Assembly (NCBI GenBank): GCA_022264855.1
Contig: JABYQU010000007.1
Coordinates: 248,001-312,000 of the forward strand
Direction: 5' to 3'
Origin: Lenzites betulinus
Taxonomy: Eukaryota; Basidiomycota; Agaricomycetes; Polyporales; Polyporaceae
Length of the DNA: 64,000 nt
Below, one piece after another: positions 33,045-43,900 of this stretch; position 1 is the first letter of the stretch; every line of letters starts with the position of its first letter. Both the position numbers and the translations under genes were made by a program. The notes beneath the pieces are model-generated. The model saw nothing but the letters and a program-made list of their open reading frames with translations. It had not been told where the DNA came from and searched no databases.

Positions 33045-36000
33045 TCACAACGCGATCTCGACGTCCAGCCGCGCGAGGTATGAATACACATCTGGAGACA
33101 TCCTGTACTTGAGGTTTCCCGCAAAGAGGATAAGAGACCTCGACTTTTTGCGAAGCGCAGCCAGAGTCTGTCACGAACCGATTAGTGTCTGAATGTGCGC
33201 GGTAACAGACAACGTATACGCACCGACTGCCGCGTGACGTCGGGAAGTGAAGATCCCTTCACCTTCTGGTGCACAGCGGTGAGTATGTCCATCGTGAGCG
33301 TGAGGAACGTCTGCAGGTTGCGTTGCAGCGCGTCCGGGAGCTCACGGAACTCCTCTGCGCGCTTCGTGACCTTCGCAACGTCGCCGTCCATCGGGATGAG
33401 GTCGGTGGACTCCATGAGCTACAAAGGCGCGTCTCAGATACACAATCACCGACACTGAACACAGGAAATAGACGCACCTCCAGCGCACTCTCGACGCGCC
33501 CCGCGTCCTTGGCGTCCATCGCTTCGCGTACGCGCAGCATGCGGATGACCGCATCGCGCTCCTTGCCCACCGCGCGGTTCGTGCGCTCGTAGTGGCGCAG
33601 CACGTCTGCCGCTGTGCGCTCGATGCCACGCGCCTTCTCGTCCACGCTCGGTTGGGCGATCGTGTTGCCCAGTGCCTGTGCGAGGACGGCGATGACGGTG
33701 GTGTAGTCGCCCGCGAGGTTATACAGCTTGATCGCCTCGGGGATGCGGTCAGCTTCTTCCGACGACTTGGCCGCGCGAATGAGGATGTGCTCGTTGTACT
33801 CGCGCGTGTCGTCGAGTTTGAGCAGGGCAGCGTTCTGTTCGATTGCCCCGCTCTGTCAAGGTGTCAGCGAGAGGCTCCGGGTGCAAAATGGCAAGACATA
33901 CGAATCTCGTCCCATCAGGTCTGAATCCGCCAACGAGGTCTTCCCAAGCCGCGCCAGTGTTCGCAAGGACTATGATGCGGCGGACAAGCTCCCACGCGTT
34001 CTCAACCTGTTCCTTTCCGACGCCACCGGGTTGGTCGGCGGCAAGACCAACGCAGTAGACGTACTGCAGGGCTTCCCGCGCGTCCATCTTCACGAACTGC
34101 CGGATGTAACGCCAAATCAGCGTTGAAAGGCTCAGTGCCGGTGGTGAGACAGGCGAGAGGGTTACTACTGTAGAGTAAGCAAGGTGTGCAGCACCAGGGA
34201 GTTGGAAAAGCTTACAAGGCGTCACGTCAGATGTTTCGGCCCTAGAGGGTACACGGAGTAGCCCGTGGTAAGCTAGCGCAATTGCCAGGTGGACTGCATC
34301 CACTTCGGTGTCGTGGTGATCCCACAGGGCAGCGACAGCCTGCATTGATTGGTTAGCATGCTCCCCATATAGTCGTGGGTCTACTTACCCTTTCAAATTG
34401 GCCACACATGAGCAGAACTCCAGCCCAAACACCACGTTTCGCGCCCTTCTGGCCAGGGACGCCGTCAAAGTGCCTCTCGCCGTAGCTTAGGAGCACCTCC
34501 GCCAATCCTCTGAGACCGCCGAACTCATCCTCGTCCACCAAAGACAGTTGGAGCCAGAGCCAGTCCTCGGTTGTCACTGTGACTTGTGCAACGCTCCTAC
34601 GCGCGGGGTCAATCTTGCCCATCAGCTTGTACAAGGCGAGCTTGAAGGGGTCAGCTGTAGCAGAATGGAGCATGTGCGCGTTGTACGCGGCGTGCAGTTG
34701 GTCGCGATGTGGCTTCGGTAGCCGTCTGTCCGCGGATTCGACCCACGCTCTCAAGTGGCTGAGGAAGCTAGATTCACGGTGCTCGATCGCTTGCTGGAAT
34801 CGGGTCGCCTCGTCTAGTGCTTCTTGGCCATGCCCGGTACGGACCAGGTAGAAGAGCTTTGCCCATATAGGTTGGCCTGCCACAAGCTACTCAAAGTCAG
34901 TCGTATTCACCAGGAAGGAGTAGGTACAAACCTCAATCCTGTCCTCCCACTCTCCGTTGCGGTAGTGCCGTAAGAAGATGTATGCTCTGATCTTGTTAGC
35001 CACGCTCGGGTCGCCGCCCAGTCGTGCTTCCTGAGGGCGCGCCTGAATGGTGCGCTCGATGACGTCCCAGTACTGCTCCTCAAGCGCCTCCCGTGCGCCC
35101 TTGGCGATCTGTCGGCGAAGTTCGATGGCCTCTCGGGATTCGGTATCACCAAGGTAAGCACGCGCGAACTTGCGCTCGATGAGTGGCGCGTTCAGGATGT
35201 GCGCGCCAGCATGGGATAACGGTGGCAGCGCTGGAGGCTCGCCGGTAATTTTTGAGAGGATGTGGAAGGTTTGAGTGATTTGAAGCGACCGCGGCTGTGG
35301 AGGCGAATGTGAGCAGGAAGTGTTGTACTGGCATTTGTGACTACTCACGTCAGAGTTGGTAGAAAGGGACGCTTGGACAAGCGCGTGGACCACTGGGTAA
35401 GATGTTCCTCGAAGTCTGGATGCGTTGAGTTCTGAGACTACACGGTCGTAGGCCATCATTTTGCTCTGCATCTGTAGGGTGGGCGCGGGGCCCACGCTGG
35501 CCTAAACAGCGATGTTAGTACTCCAGTATTGACAGCCTTGCACTGTTGCACGGGCATGCAGTCCACTCACAGAAAGCAAGTTCTTGCCATGAGTGCTCTT
35601 CTTCAGCTCCGCCACTGCCCTATTGTCCCCACCCACTCGCGCACCAAGTTGTTCGAAGACGCGCTTCTTTCGGGCCTCCCAGTCGCGCTTGCCACGGTCC
35701 TCTAGTACGCGGTAGAACTCCTCCTGGGTCTCCCTCCGGCCCTCTTCGATCGTTGAAATCAAGTTTTGTTCATGTGCGTGGCGGAGGTAACCCGCGACAT
35801 CTGTGTCCTGAAGCGCTTGGAGGGGGAGAAAGTGGTTCGGGTATTTAGGTGGGCGATCGAGTTTGCGAGCGCAGGAGCATCGACATGGGCTTGCGCGAGC
35901 AAGTAGTTCCTGAGTTGTGGTATAAGTACATGGGGCACAGAGGTTATTTGATACCGCTTACGCGCGACCTGCGTCTGCGGATGTTCCGGGCTGCCTGGAT

Positions 36001-36125
36001 ACAAGCCTCCGCGATTGGGCCTCGATCTGATCGAGAGAAAGGTTTACAGACGGAAGATCAGGGCGAGCCAAGTGCGACGTGAGGGCCTTGGACGCGTTCA
36101 GTAGGGAAGAAAGGTCTGCAGTCAT
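33045..36125 (-). CDS. NIC96: Nucleoporin NIC96/Nup93, with apparent 1-nt frameshift
   Basis: The linker nucleoporin that ties the inner ring to the Nsp1 channel complex of the nuclear pore. The N-terminus (MTADLSSLLNASKALTSHLA) and downstream segments GYLRHAHEQN, EEGRRETQEEFYRVLEDR, WEDRIEVVAGQPIWAKLFYL, GGLRGLAEVLLSYGERHFDG and LWRYIRQFVK-like blocks follow the family in order. The C-terminus ends PDVYSYLARLDVEIAL. About ten exons encode roughly 850 residues. In exon 2 the frame reads LNTRTTFSP and the conserved continuation LQALQDTDVAGYL is in the +1-shifted frame. The join falls in a run of five Cs (35822-35826 as G on the plus strand) with no possible splice site. One missing base would explain it. 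The gene is essential in yeast, so a sequence error is more likely than a true break. Confidence 0.93.
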
Positions 36126-36639
36126 GGTGTATTTCGCTGCCTCGTGCACCCAGATACAGTGTTGCGGGTGATGAGCTTCAAAAACACAGTTTCACAAGTC
36201 TTTATATGCCGCGTCGTTTACGTGCAAGCTCGGTTGAGTGGGAAAGCCGCAGGTAGCAGAGGGGAGGAAAGGAAGAAGCAACGCGTTCAAAGCAAGCCAA
36301 CTTCCGCGACGCGTCTACTGCGTCACGTGCAAACGTGTATTGTGGCTGCAACCTCGAAGGCTTCGAAGTTGTCCTTGTCCTGGACGTCCTAGATCTTAAG
36401 CTTCACCGTCCATGCAACTATACAGTGATCAGGAGTGTTACAGTACATATCGCGTAACCGCAGTAGTTTAGTAGAAGTGCGTCAGATAGAGGTTGTACAT
36501 CAAGTTAGATTCGCAAAGCAAGATACTGCGAAAGCACAAGTAGATATGGGAAGCGTATGCGTGAGTTAAATTTCAATGCTGAATAAACTGCATCCAGCGA
36601 TCAACACTAGTATGAACGTAGGTGAAAGATAATGAGGGG
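36126..36639. other. NIC96 promoter / Ku80 3' flank
   Basis: About 510 bp between two minus-strand genes. Moderately AT-rich; no conserved frame, repeat or RNA gene seen. Confidence 0.45.
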
Positions 36640-39600
36640 TCAGCGCACCTGCTGCGCTTCGCTTTCAGATATGGCGCACTTCCCGCCCGCTTTCGTAGCT
36701 TCGGGCTGGCTAATCAAGCTGAGAGGTCGTCCAACAGCACGCACTTTCTCCCAGAAATCTTTGTTTCCCGGCTCCGAGTCCACACAAGTTTCCTTGAGCT
36801 CCCGGATAAACCTGCCATCACGACTCGTTAGGACTATACGTCGTGAAATGGGGATTGGACTCACGTATTCCATGCGTCAATCTCGTCCTCCTCCAGCGAC
36901 GTCTTCCTCAGCTCCGCCATACACTCTAGCATCTCTTCGAATCGCCTCGACGCAAACGGCTTGACCACAATCTGCTTTACGACGAACGCCAGATCCTCCA
37001 CCGCCTTCGTCACGACGTCTCCCCGCTCCATGTTCTTCCGGAAGTCCTGGAGTGGGTAGGTGTATCCAATGATGCGCCCCGGCGGTCGGTTCCTGTCTAC
37101 CCTGGAATCAGGGGAGAGCGAACGCGCGGGGGTTGGGAGCGGCGCATGGTCACGCTGCGCTGGCTTCCGAGCGGCACTCGAGTCGAGCAAGAGCCCCTCC
37201 TCCTCGTCATCCTCCGGCTCCGTCGCGCTGCTGTCCGAATCATTCCCGACAGGCTTCTTCTTCTGCGTCCGCGAGGGGCTGATGTTCTGTGCGTGCTGCG
37301 TCTGAGTGGCGCGGAACTGTGTCTGGGTTTGGCCAGAGGGCCCGGGTTGGCGGTCGAGCAGAAGCATCTCTTCGTCTTCGTCTCGCGCACGGACGTGTTC
37401 GTCTTTGCGTATGCGCACAACCTTCTTCGGCACTGTGCGACCAAGTATTAGTTGTGGATATGCAGGAAATATCGTGCGCCAATATACCTTCGCGGACGCT
37501 GAACGTGCGCTTGCATTCCTCAATGGCTTCTCGAGCTCGCTTGAGCACGCGGCGTGGAGGCTCAAAGTATTTGATCAGTTCCTCGTGGGGTGGGGGGAGT
37601 GGGTGCGTGTTGAGGTCCTTCACGATCGCTGCATGGAATAGCGCCTGCTTTGTGCGGTGGATGGCGGGATTGTACGACAGCGTCGTGTCAAACCAAGGCA
37701 TACGATTCCTAGCGAGCACCTCTTAGTGAGTATGCGCAGAGGTACAGACGTAAACTCACCCGTCCTCATCCTTCTCGCCGACATCCATGAGGTCCATCGC
37801 GTCGACGAACTTCTCCATTGCGTCCAGTTGCTCGTTCGTCGGGAGATACGGGTGTTCCTCGACGACTTCACCCTTCTTGTTGATCAACTTCTCAAGTGAA
37901 GCAAAGGTGAAATTCCGAACGTCGTCCGCGAACGGCATTTGTACCCAGAGGAAACAGTCGATTTCGTCAAATACCGTCGGCCAAAGCACGCCCATCTTCG
38001 GCTCGCCCTTGTCAGACTTCACCCAGCGTGCAATCGCCAATACGCGCGACTCGGTCATGGCTTTCACGATGCTCGACAGCGCGACCTGTTGCATCGGACT
38101 TGCGGGGTCTGCCCAGACGTAGTAGACCTCGCCCATGGCCATCTCACGTCGGAAGCGTTCGCGGGGAAAGAATCCGCAGATGTCCATGCCCTTGCGCACA
38201 GGCAGCTTCGGGAACTCGTCGTCCGGCGCTGGCACAAAAGATGCCCCGTACTTGTACCCGCGCACAAGTTCTTCCTTCTCCACTTTGACAAGACGTTTCT
38301 CGCGCTGCGCTTGCGCGTCCTTTTCGTCAACGTCTTCGTTCATAGCGTCCTCATCCTTGACGGACCCGGGCTTGTCTTCTTCGAGGTAGTACTCACTACG
38401 CATGCGCAGCTGGGCAAAGATCGCGCTTTCTTCTGCGCCGTCTTCGTCCATCTTGTCCTCCGCCACTGCGGCCTCCTCAGCGGTCTGCTTCCTTCGCGCG
38501 AACTTCTTGAAGCTCTTTGGGCGGGAAAGAGCAGTGCACTTGCTGGTCTTCACCATAAGTTCCAGAGCTTCTTCAGGGCGCACTTCGGTGTCTCCGATAC
38601 GAAGGACGTTTCCGGACATCGTGGACCGGACCTCCCGCACGTCAGGCCGGGAGACCTCAGTAAGGACATAGTCGCAGTTGCCGACTACGCCCGAGTCCAA
38701 CTTCTCCACAAATGTGTGGTAAAAGGCTTCATTCGCGCTCTAAACAGGGGTAAGTAGTGTTTCGCTGGCTATGCGAGTAGCACGCACCTTGACAGAGCTC
38801 TTGTCCTCCTCCTGAAAGTCGTCATCATCGAAGTCGACGCCGCTATAGGTGCGTGAGCGGAATCATCGGGAGAGTGGTATGGTGGACGGGCGCACACTAC
38901 GGTAAGCTGGACCCCAAGGGAATTCATCTTGCTCGCTGTGGCCTCCCAATCTTCGACCTCCATCGGGTTCTCTCCGTCCGTCAGGATACATATCTTGCGA
39001 GTCCACGTTTTCTTGGTGGCGAGTTCGCGGTCCTGCGTCTCGATCGCAACAATGAGCGCGTCGATGGCTGTTGGGGAACTGAGTCTTTGTCGCTGGTGAC
39101 TAATGTCGAGAGTACGTACGGTCTCCGGGGGCGGTGGATGGCTCCAGGGCTTGGAGTTTCGCGAGTGTGGTGGCGTTTGGTTGTGCAATAGGGATGTATT
39201 CCGAGACATGTTCATAGCCTCCATTCTCCTCGTTGATGATGTTGTTAGTTTCTGGAAGGATGGTCAGCTCCAAACCTAAATCAAGACGGCGAAGAGGGGA
39301 ATGTCATATAGAAATATGTGTCGAAAGCTCTGAGACGCTAATCTCGTCACCAATCGTCATAGGGAGGTCAGTTAAACAAGACGAGCAAAACCCGAGCAGA
39401 GGACCCCGCGATCGTCACGAACGCCATGAAAGCCTCACAACTCGCCCCGCCTTGCCTCTGCAGGATACGCGTCACGACGCTGTGTACATAATTTACCATA
39501 CCTCATAGGGTGCACCTTCCTTTCGGTTCCCGCTCTCCGACTGTCGCAAGGGAAACACCCTATAAGGTCTGGTAAAGGGACTACTAAGACGCATCGCCAC

Positions 39601-40683
39601 GCGTGGCTCAATTGTACGCTGCTACGCTGTATATGTCTCATGCAACCGGCATGCTACAACGACAGCAAGTAAACACCGAAGTGATAGTCGGCCTTGGGCC
39701 ACCAGGTGTCATGGAAAGCACCCTCGAGATTCCACCGATGCAACTCCTTGTCGCCGTCACCGATTTATCATCAAAACGAAGTAAATCGTGAGGTTTCAAG
39801 GTCGTTATCATGTTCGCGCGCTGGAATCTCGGGATGTTTGCCAGGTGAGAGTGAAATCAGAGGTTCGACTGGTCGCCGACGTCGATGTCACAGACGGGCT
39901 CATGTACGCCATATGGTCCGCGCACTACCCGGCATAAATCGTCTACACTTCGAGTGGTACAGGATTCACGACCTGCTCCATGGAACTCGCTGTCACGGAA
40001 AACTTCGCAGGATTCCACAAATGTAGAAACATGTGAAGCTTCACCGCCGTCGGGTTTCCCCCGCGTAGACAGTAGATTTCGAAAATTCAAGATGGTTTGC
40101 ATTGAGATGTAGCAATGGTTGCCGTCTTGCCAATGCACCAAGTCCTCCGACGAGCTCATGTACGATGACGACGACAGCGACTTCATGCTTGGGCCCCAGC
40201 TGATTGCGCCCACGACCAATTTATGCACCACGGAGGCCCTTCATTGTGCGTACGAGGGAGCTTATGCAGGCCCAACTCACATGGACGCCACACAGGGCTA
40301 TGTCCGTCGTGATAAGAGTGGTAAAGAGGCTCTCACCTTCACTCCCAAATAGCATGATGCCACACTTGTCTGTTTTACGACCATTGAATATCTAAAAGCG
40401 CGGTTATAATGACACAATGCACAGTGTAAGGGGTGATAACCGACCATCTCCTGGACCTTGAGCATGACATACTGAAGAGACCACTCGAGGTTGGTCATCT
40501 CAATAGTTCGCGAGTCTTTGCCGTCTGGACCGGAGACACTGACTTGACGCATCTTTCCCATGGAAGGGGAAACGTCGACAAGGAACATCGTAACTGTGTA
40601 CTAAATTATGTGGGTCAGAAGAGCTAGCTGCTTTGTGAATGGTCCCCTGCTTCACTACTTACTCCTGCTCGCTCTGCTGGCAT
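36640..40683 (-). CDS. KU80: Ku80 (DNA end-binding, NHEJ)
   Basis: Partner of Ku70 in the ring that binds broken DNA ends, acting in non-homologous end joining and at telomeres. The spliced start MPAERAGYTVTMFLVDVSPS runs into the vWA domain, with MIFNGRKTDKCGIMLFGSE and TNNIINEENGGYEHVSEYIP. DPIDALIVAIETQD and RKICILTDGENPMEVEDWEA follow. The Ku core includes VRGYKYGASFVPAPDDEF, CGFFPRERF and DCFLWVQMPFADDVRNFTF; then comes NRMPWFDTTLSYNPAIHRTK. The C-terminal helical region (FRKNMERGDVVTKAVEDL, ECMAELRK) ends ...ISESEAQQVR. No DNA-PKcs-binding tail is seen, as expected for fungi. An intron of 1,085 nt (39252-40336) interrupts the vWA domain; the others are short. It shares a 290-bp divergent promoter with the Snf2-type ATPase. 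Confidence 0.95.
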
Positions 40684-40695
40684 GATGGGGGTTAC

Positions 40696-40736
40696 CGTGG
40701 TCGTGGTCGTGGTCGTGGTAGTGGTAGTGGTAGTGG
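40696..40736. repeat. GTGGTC/GTGGTA short tandem repeat in the Ku80-STH1 promoter
   Basis: Three GTGGTC-type units followed by three GTGGTA-type units lie 13 bp upstream of the Ku80 start codon, within its probable 5' UTR on the minus strand. The imperfect units suggest replication-slippage length variation. Confidence 0.7.
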
Positions 40737-40973
40737 AGGGAGCCTGGAGGCGCTGCGCCACTTCACGCGACGCGTTTGTCCACGTGATGGGGCTGTTGTG
40801 CGGGCGTTTGAATGCTGAGTCAGCAGAGGCGATGCGGGAGAGAGGAGTTCGGCGTCGGCGACTGGCGGCCAGGCTGATTTCTGGACACCAGCAAAGTCGA
40901 GAGTCAGTCGTGTCCTGCTCGAGCACGAGATCTGCGCGTCGCGCTCCTGCCCGCCCGCGTCGCCCTCGCACCA

Positions 40974-43900
40974 ATGGCCGCACCCAACCTTGCTCCCAAT
41001 CCACAACAACAACCTCTCCCCCAGTTCGCCAACAACCCCGCCCAACAACAACCCCCCTCCAACCCCCGCGAGCGCATACAGTATCTCGTACAGGTCCGTC
41101 TCAGCCACATTCTCCACTAGCCGCCCCCTCCGCTCACCCTACTCGCCACACACAGCGGGCAAACGTCCTTCGCGCCAACGGCTACACACCCCAGAACAAC
41201 GAGGAGCTCCAGAAGATATATGGCTGGATCAACAGCATTCAACACCAACTCAGTGAGTGAATCTCATATCTTCGCGCTTCCTGGATCTGCATATCCTCCA
41301 TTGTCTCCTCGCGCTGCGGCATCCCGCGCGATTTTGCTCGTTGACGTGGCGGCACCTCCCGCGACTATCGAGCTGTGTCATTGGATTGCTGTTGGACCCT
41401 GTCAAACGCGATGTTTTCTCTGTTATTGGGCTCTTTGGACTCCCCTTTGCTCTGCTACCGTGTACCCTCGCCCATCACGGCTTGTCTTTTCCTCACTCGG
41501 GTTCATAACCTGTCGGAGCCTGGCTTTATAGCAGGCGGCTGAAGTGTTAAATCTTGAGCTCCCCTCCGCACTCAGTATGAGACAAAATGGAAGCTTTGGT
41601 CAGTCCTGTCCTGACAACATGCCATTCGATGTTGAACTTGTGAGGGAATCGGTCATGAATGTGTCCAGCCTAATATACCCCGTGCTACTCTTGTGCCTCT
41701 GTCCCCGCCTTCGCGTTGCATGCTTGGAGCTCAATACTCACATCTCATGCCAACAGAACAAGAACAGTCTTCGAGAGAGCAATCACATCAGGGACTCAAT
41801 GGCCAAACAAATGGCACTCCACTTGTGAATGGCAACTCCCTGACCTCCGGGCCCGTGCCCCAGCAACCATACCCGCCAGCTCCTCAAACTCCCGTATCCT
41901 TCACCTCCGACCAAATCAATGCACTCCGCGCGCAGATACATGCATTCAAGCTCATTTCCCGTGGGCTTCCCGTCCCCGACGCTATCCAGCAGGCCATCCG
42001 TGTCCCCAATCAGGCTGTTCCCGACCTGCAAACCCTCCTTCACGGCGCCGATGTGAGCGCGCGGGTCATCGACAACGCTGTCAAGATCCACAAGAGCGCA
42101 AGCGGGACCCCGGTGAATGGAATTGAACACGCTACACCGGCTGGCGCAACAGTCGACGTAGTCAAGGATGAGGAGGTCGAGATCACTACTGATCCCGAGA
42201 AGCTACCCAAAGGCCCGTTCCTTGAGGACGACGTGAACTCGGGCATCTACCCCTACAATGCGTACCTGCACCCTTTCTCCCACCTCAAGCGTGACCCGAA
42301 GGTCAGCACGACGATGTGGGCGACGCGTATGCAGCGTCTGCTCGTGCCGTCGGTCATGCCCGTGGGCCTCGACCCGCACCAGATGATCGAGGAGAGGAAC
42401 CACTACATCGACGCGCGGATCGACCAACGCATACGCGAACTCGAGTCGCTTCCCGCGATGCTAGGTGACGGCGGTCTTGAGAACCCACTCGACGACGGCG
42501 ACAAGGAGAAGGAGAACGCGCAGGAGCCCACACTTGAGCAGCTCATCCACCCGCCGTCGAATACGCACGGCAAGCTCCGCGCGCTCATCGAACTCAAGTC
42601 GCTTCGGGTGCTCGACAAGCAGCGTGCCTTGCGCGCGTCGGTCGCGGAACGGCTTATGCACGGTTCGCTCCTCCCGCTCAACCGCACGGACTTCCGACGG
42701 GTTCGCAAGCCGGCCGTGCGCGATGCGCGCATGACAGAACAGATGGAGCGCAAGCAGCGTATCGAACGGGAGCGGCGCGCGAAGCAGAAACACGTCGAGC
42801 AGCTTGGCGTCATCTGTGCGCACGGGCGGGAGGTCATCGCCGCGAATAACGCGGCGCAGGATCGCGTCAAACGTCTCAGCAAGGCCGTGCTGTCCTTCCA
42901 CGTGCATACAGAGAAGGAGGAGCAGAAGCGCATCGAGCGACTTGCGAAAGAGCGTCTCAAGGCGCTGAAGAACGACGACGAGGAGGCGTACATGAAGCTT
43001 ATCGACACGGCAAAGGACACGCGTATCACTCACCTGTTGAAGCAGACGGATGCGTACCTCGACTCACTTGCACAGGCTGTCATCGAACAGCAGCGCCAAG
43101 AAGGCCACGACATGGTCGACGCGTTCGAGTCGGAAGAGGGCCCGGTCAGCGAGGAGACTTTCGGCGCGAAGTCGTTCGGAGTAGAGGAAGAGAAGGGCAA
43201 GCTCGACTACTACGCCGTCGCCCACATGATCAAGGAGAAGATTTCGGCACAGCCGAATATCCTTGTCGGTGGTACGCTCAAGGAGTACCAGCTGAAGGGT
43301 CTGCAGTGGATGGTCAGCTTGTATAACAACAAGCTGAACGGCATCCTTGCCGATGAGATGGTAAGACTTCCAATTATACTTGGTACTTTCGTGCTCACAC
43401 AAGTCTGCAGGGTCTCGGAAAGACTATCCAGACCATTTCACTGATCACCTTCCTGATCGAGTCAAAGAGGCAGCGCGGCCCATACCTCGTCATCGTCCCG
43501 CTCTCGACCATGACGAACTGGTCCGGCGAGTTTGCCAAGTGGGCACCTAGCGTCGCGATGATCGCGTATAAGGGCAACCCGACTCAGCGGAAAGTTCTGC
43601 AAACCGATCTGCGCACAACGAACTTCCAGGTCGTCCTGACCACCTACGAGTACATCATCAAGGACCGTAACCACCTCAGCAGGATAAAGTGGCTCTACAC
43701 CATCATCGGTACGTCAGAAACTATAAGTTTGTCACTTGCGTGACTGACCGTGTCTGCAGACGAGGGTCACCGCATGAAGAACACGCAGAGTAAACTCGTG
43801 CAGACGCTCACGCAGTACTACCACTCGCGCTACCGGCTCATCCTCACAGGAACGCCGCTGCAGAACAACCTGCCTGAGCTGTGGGCGCTGCTCAACTTCG

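Noticed and set aside
37939..38757. 272-codon plus-strand frame
   Set aside because: It is the antisense of Ku80 coding sequence.
42403..43033. Antisense frames of about 200 codons within the SWI/SNF ATPase gene
   Set aside because: Shadows of the well-supported plus-strand coding sequence.
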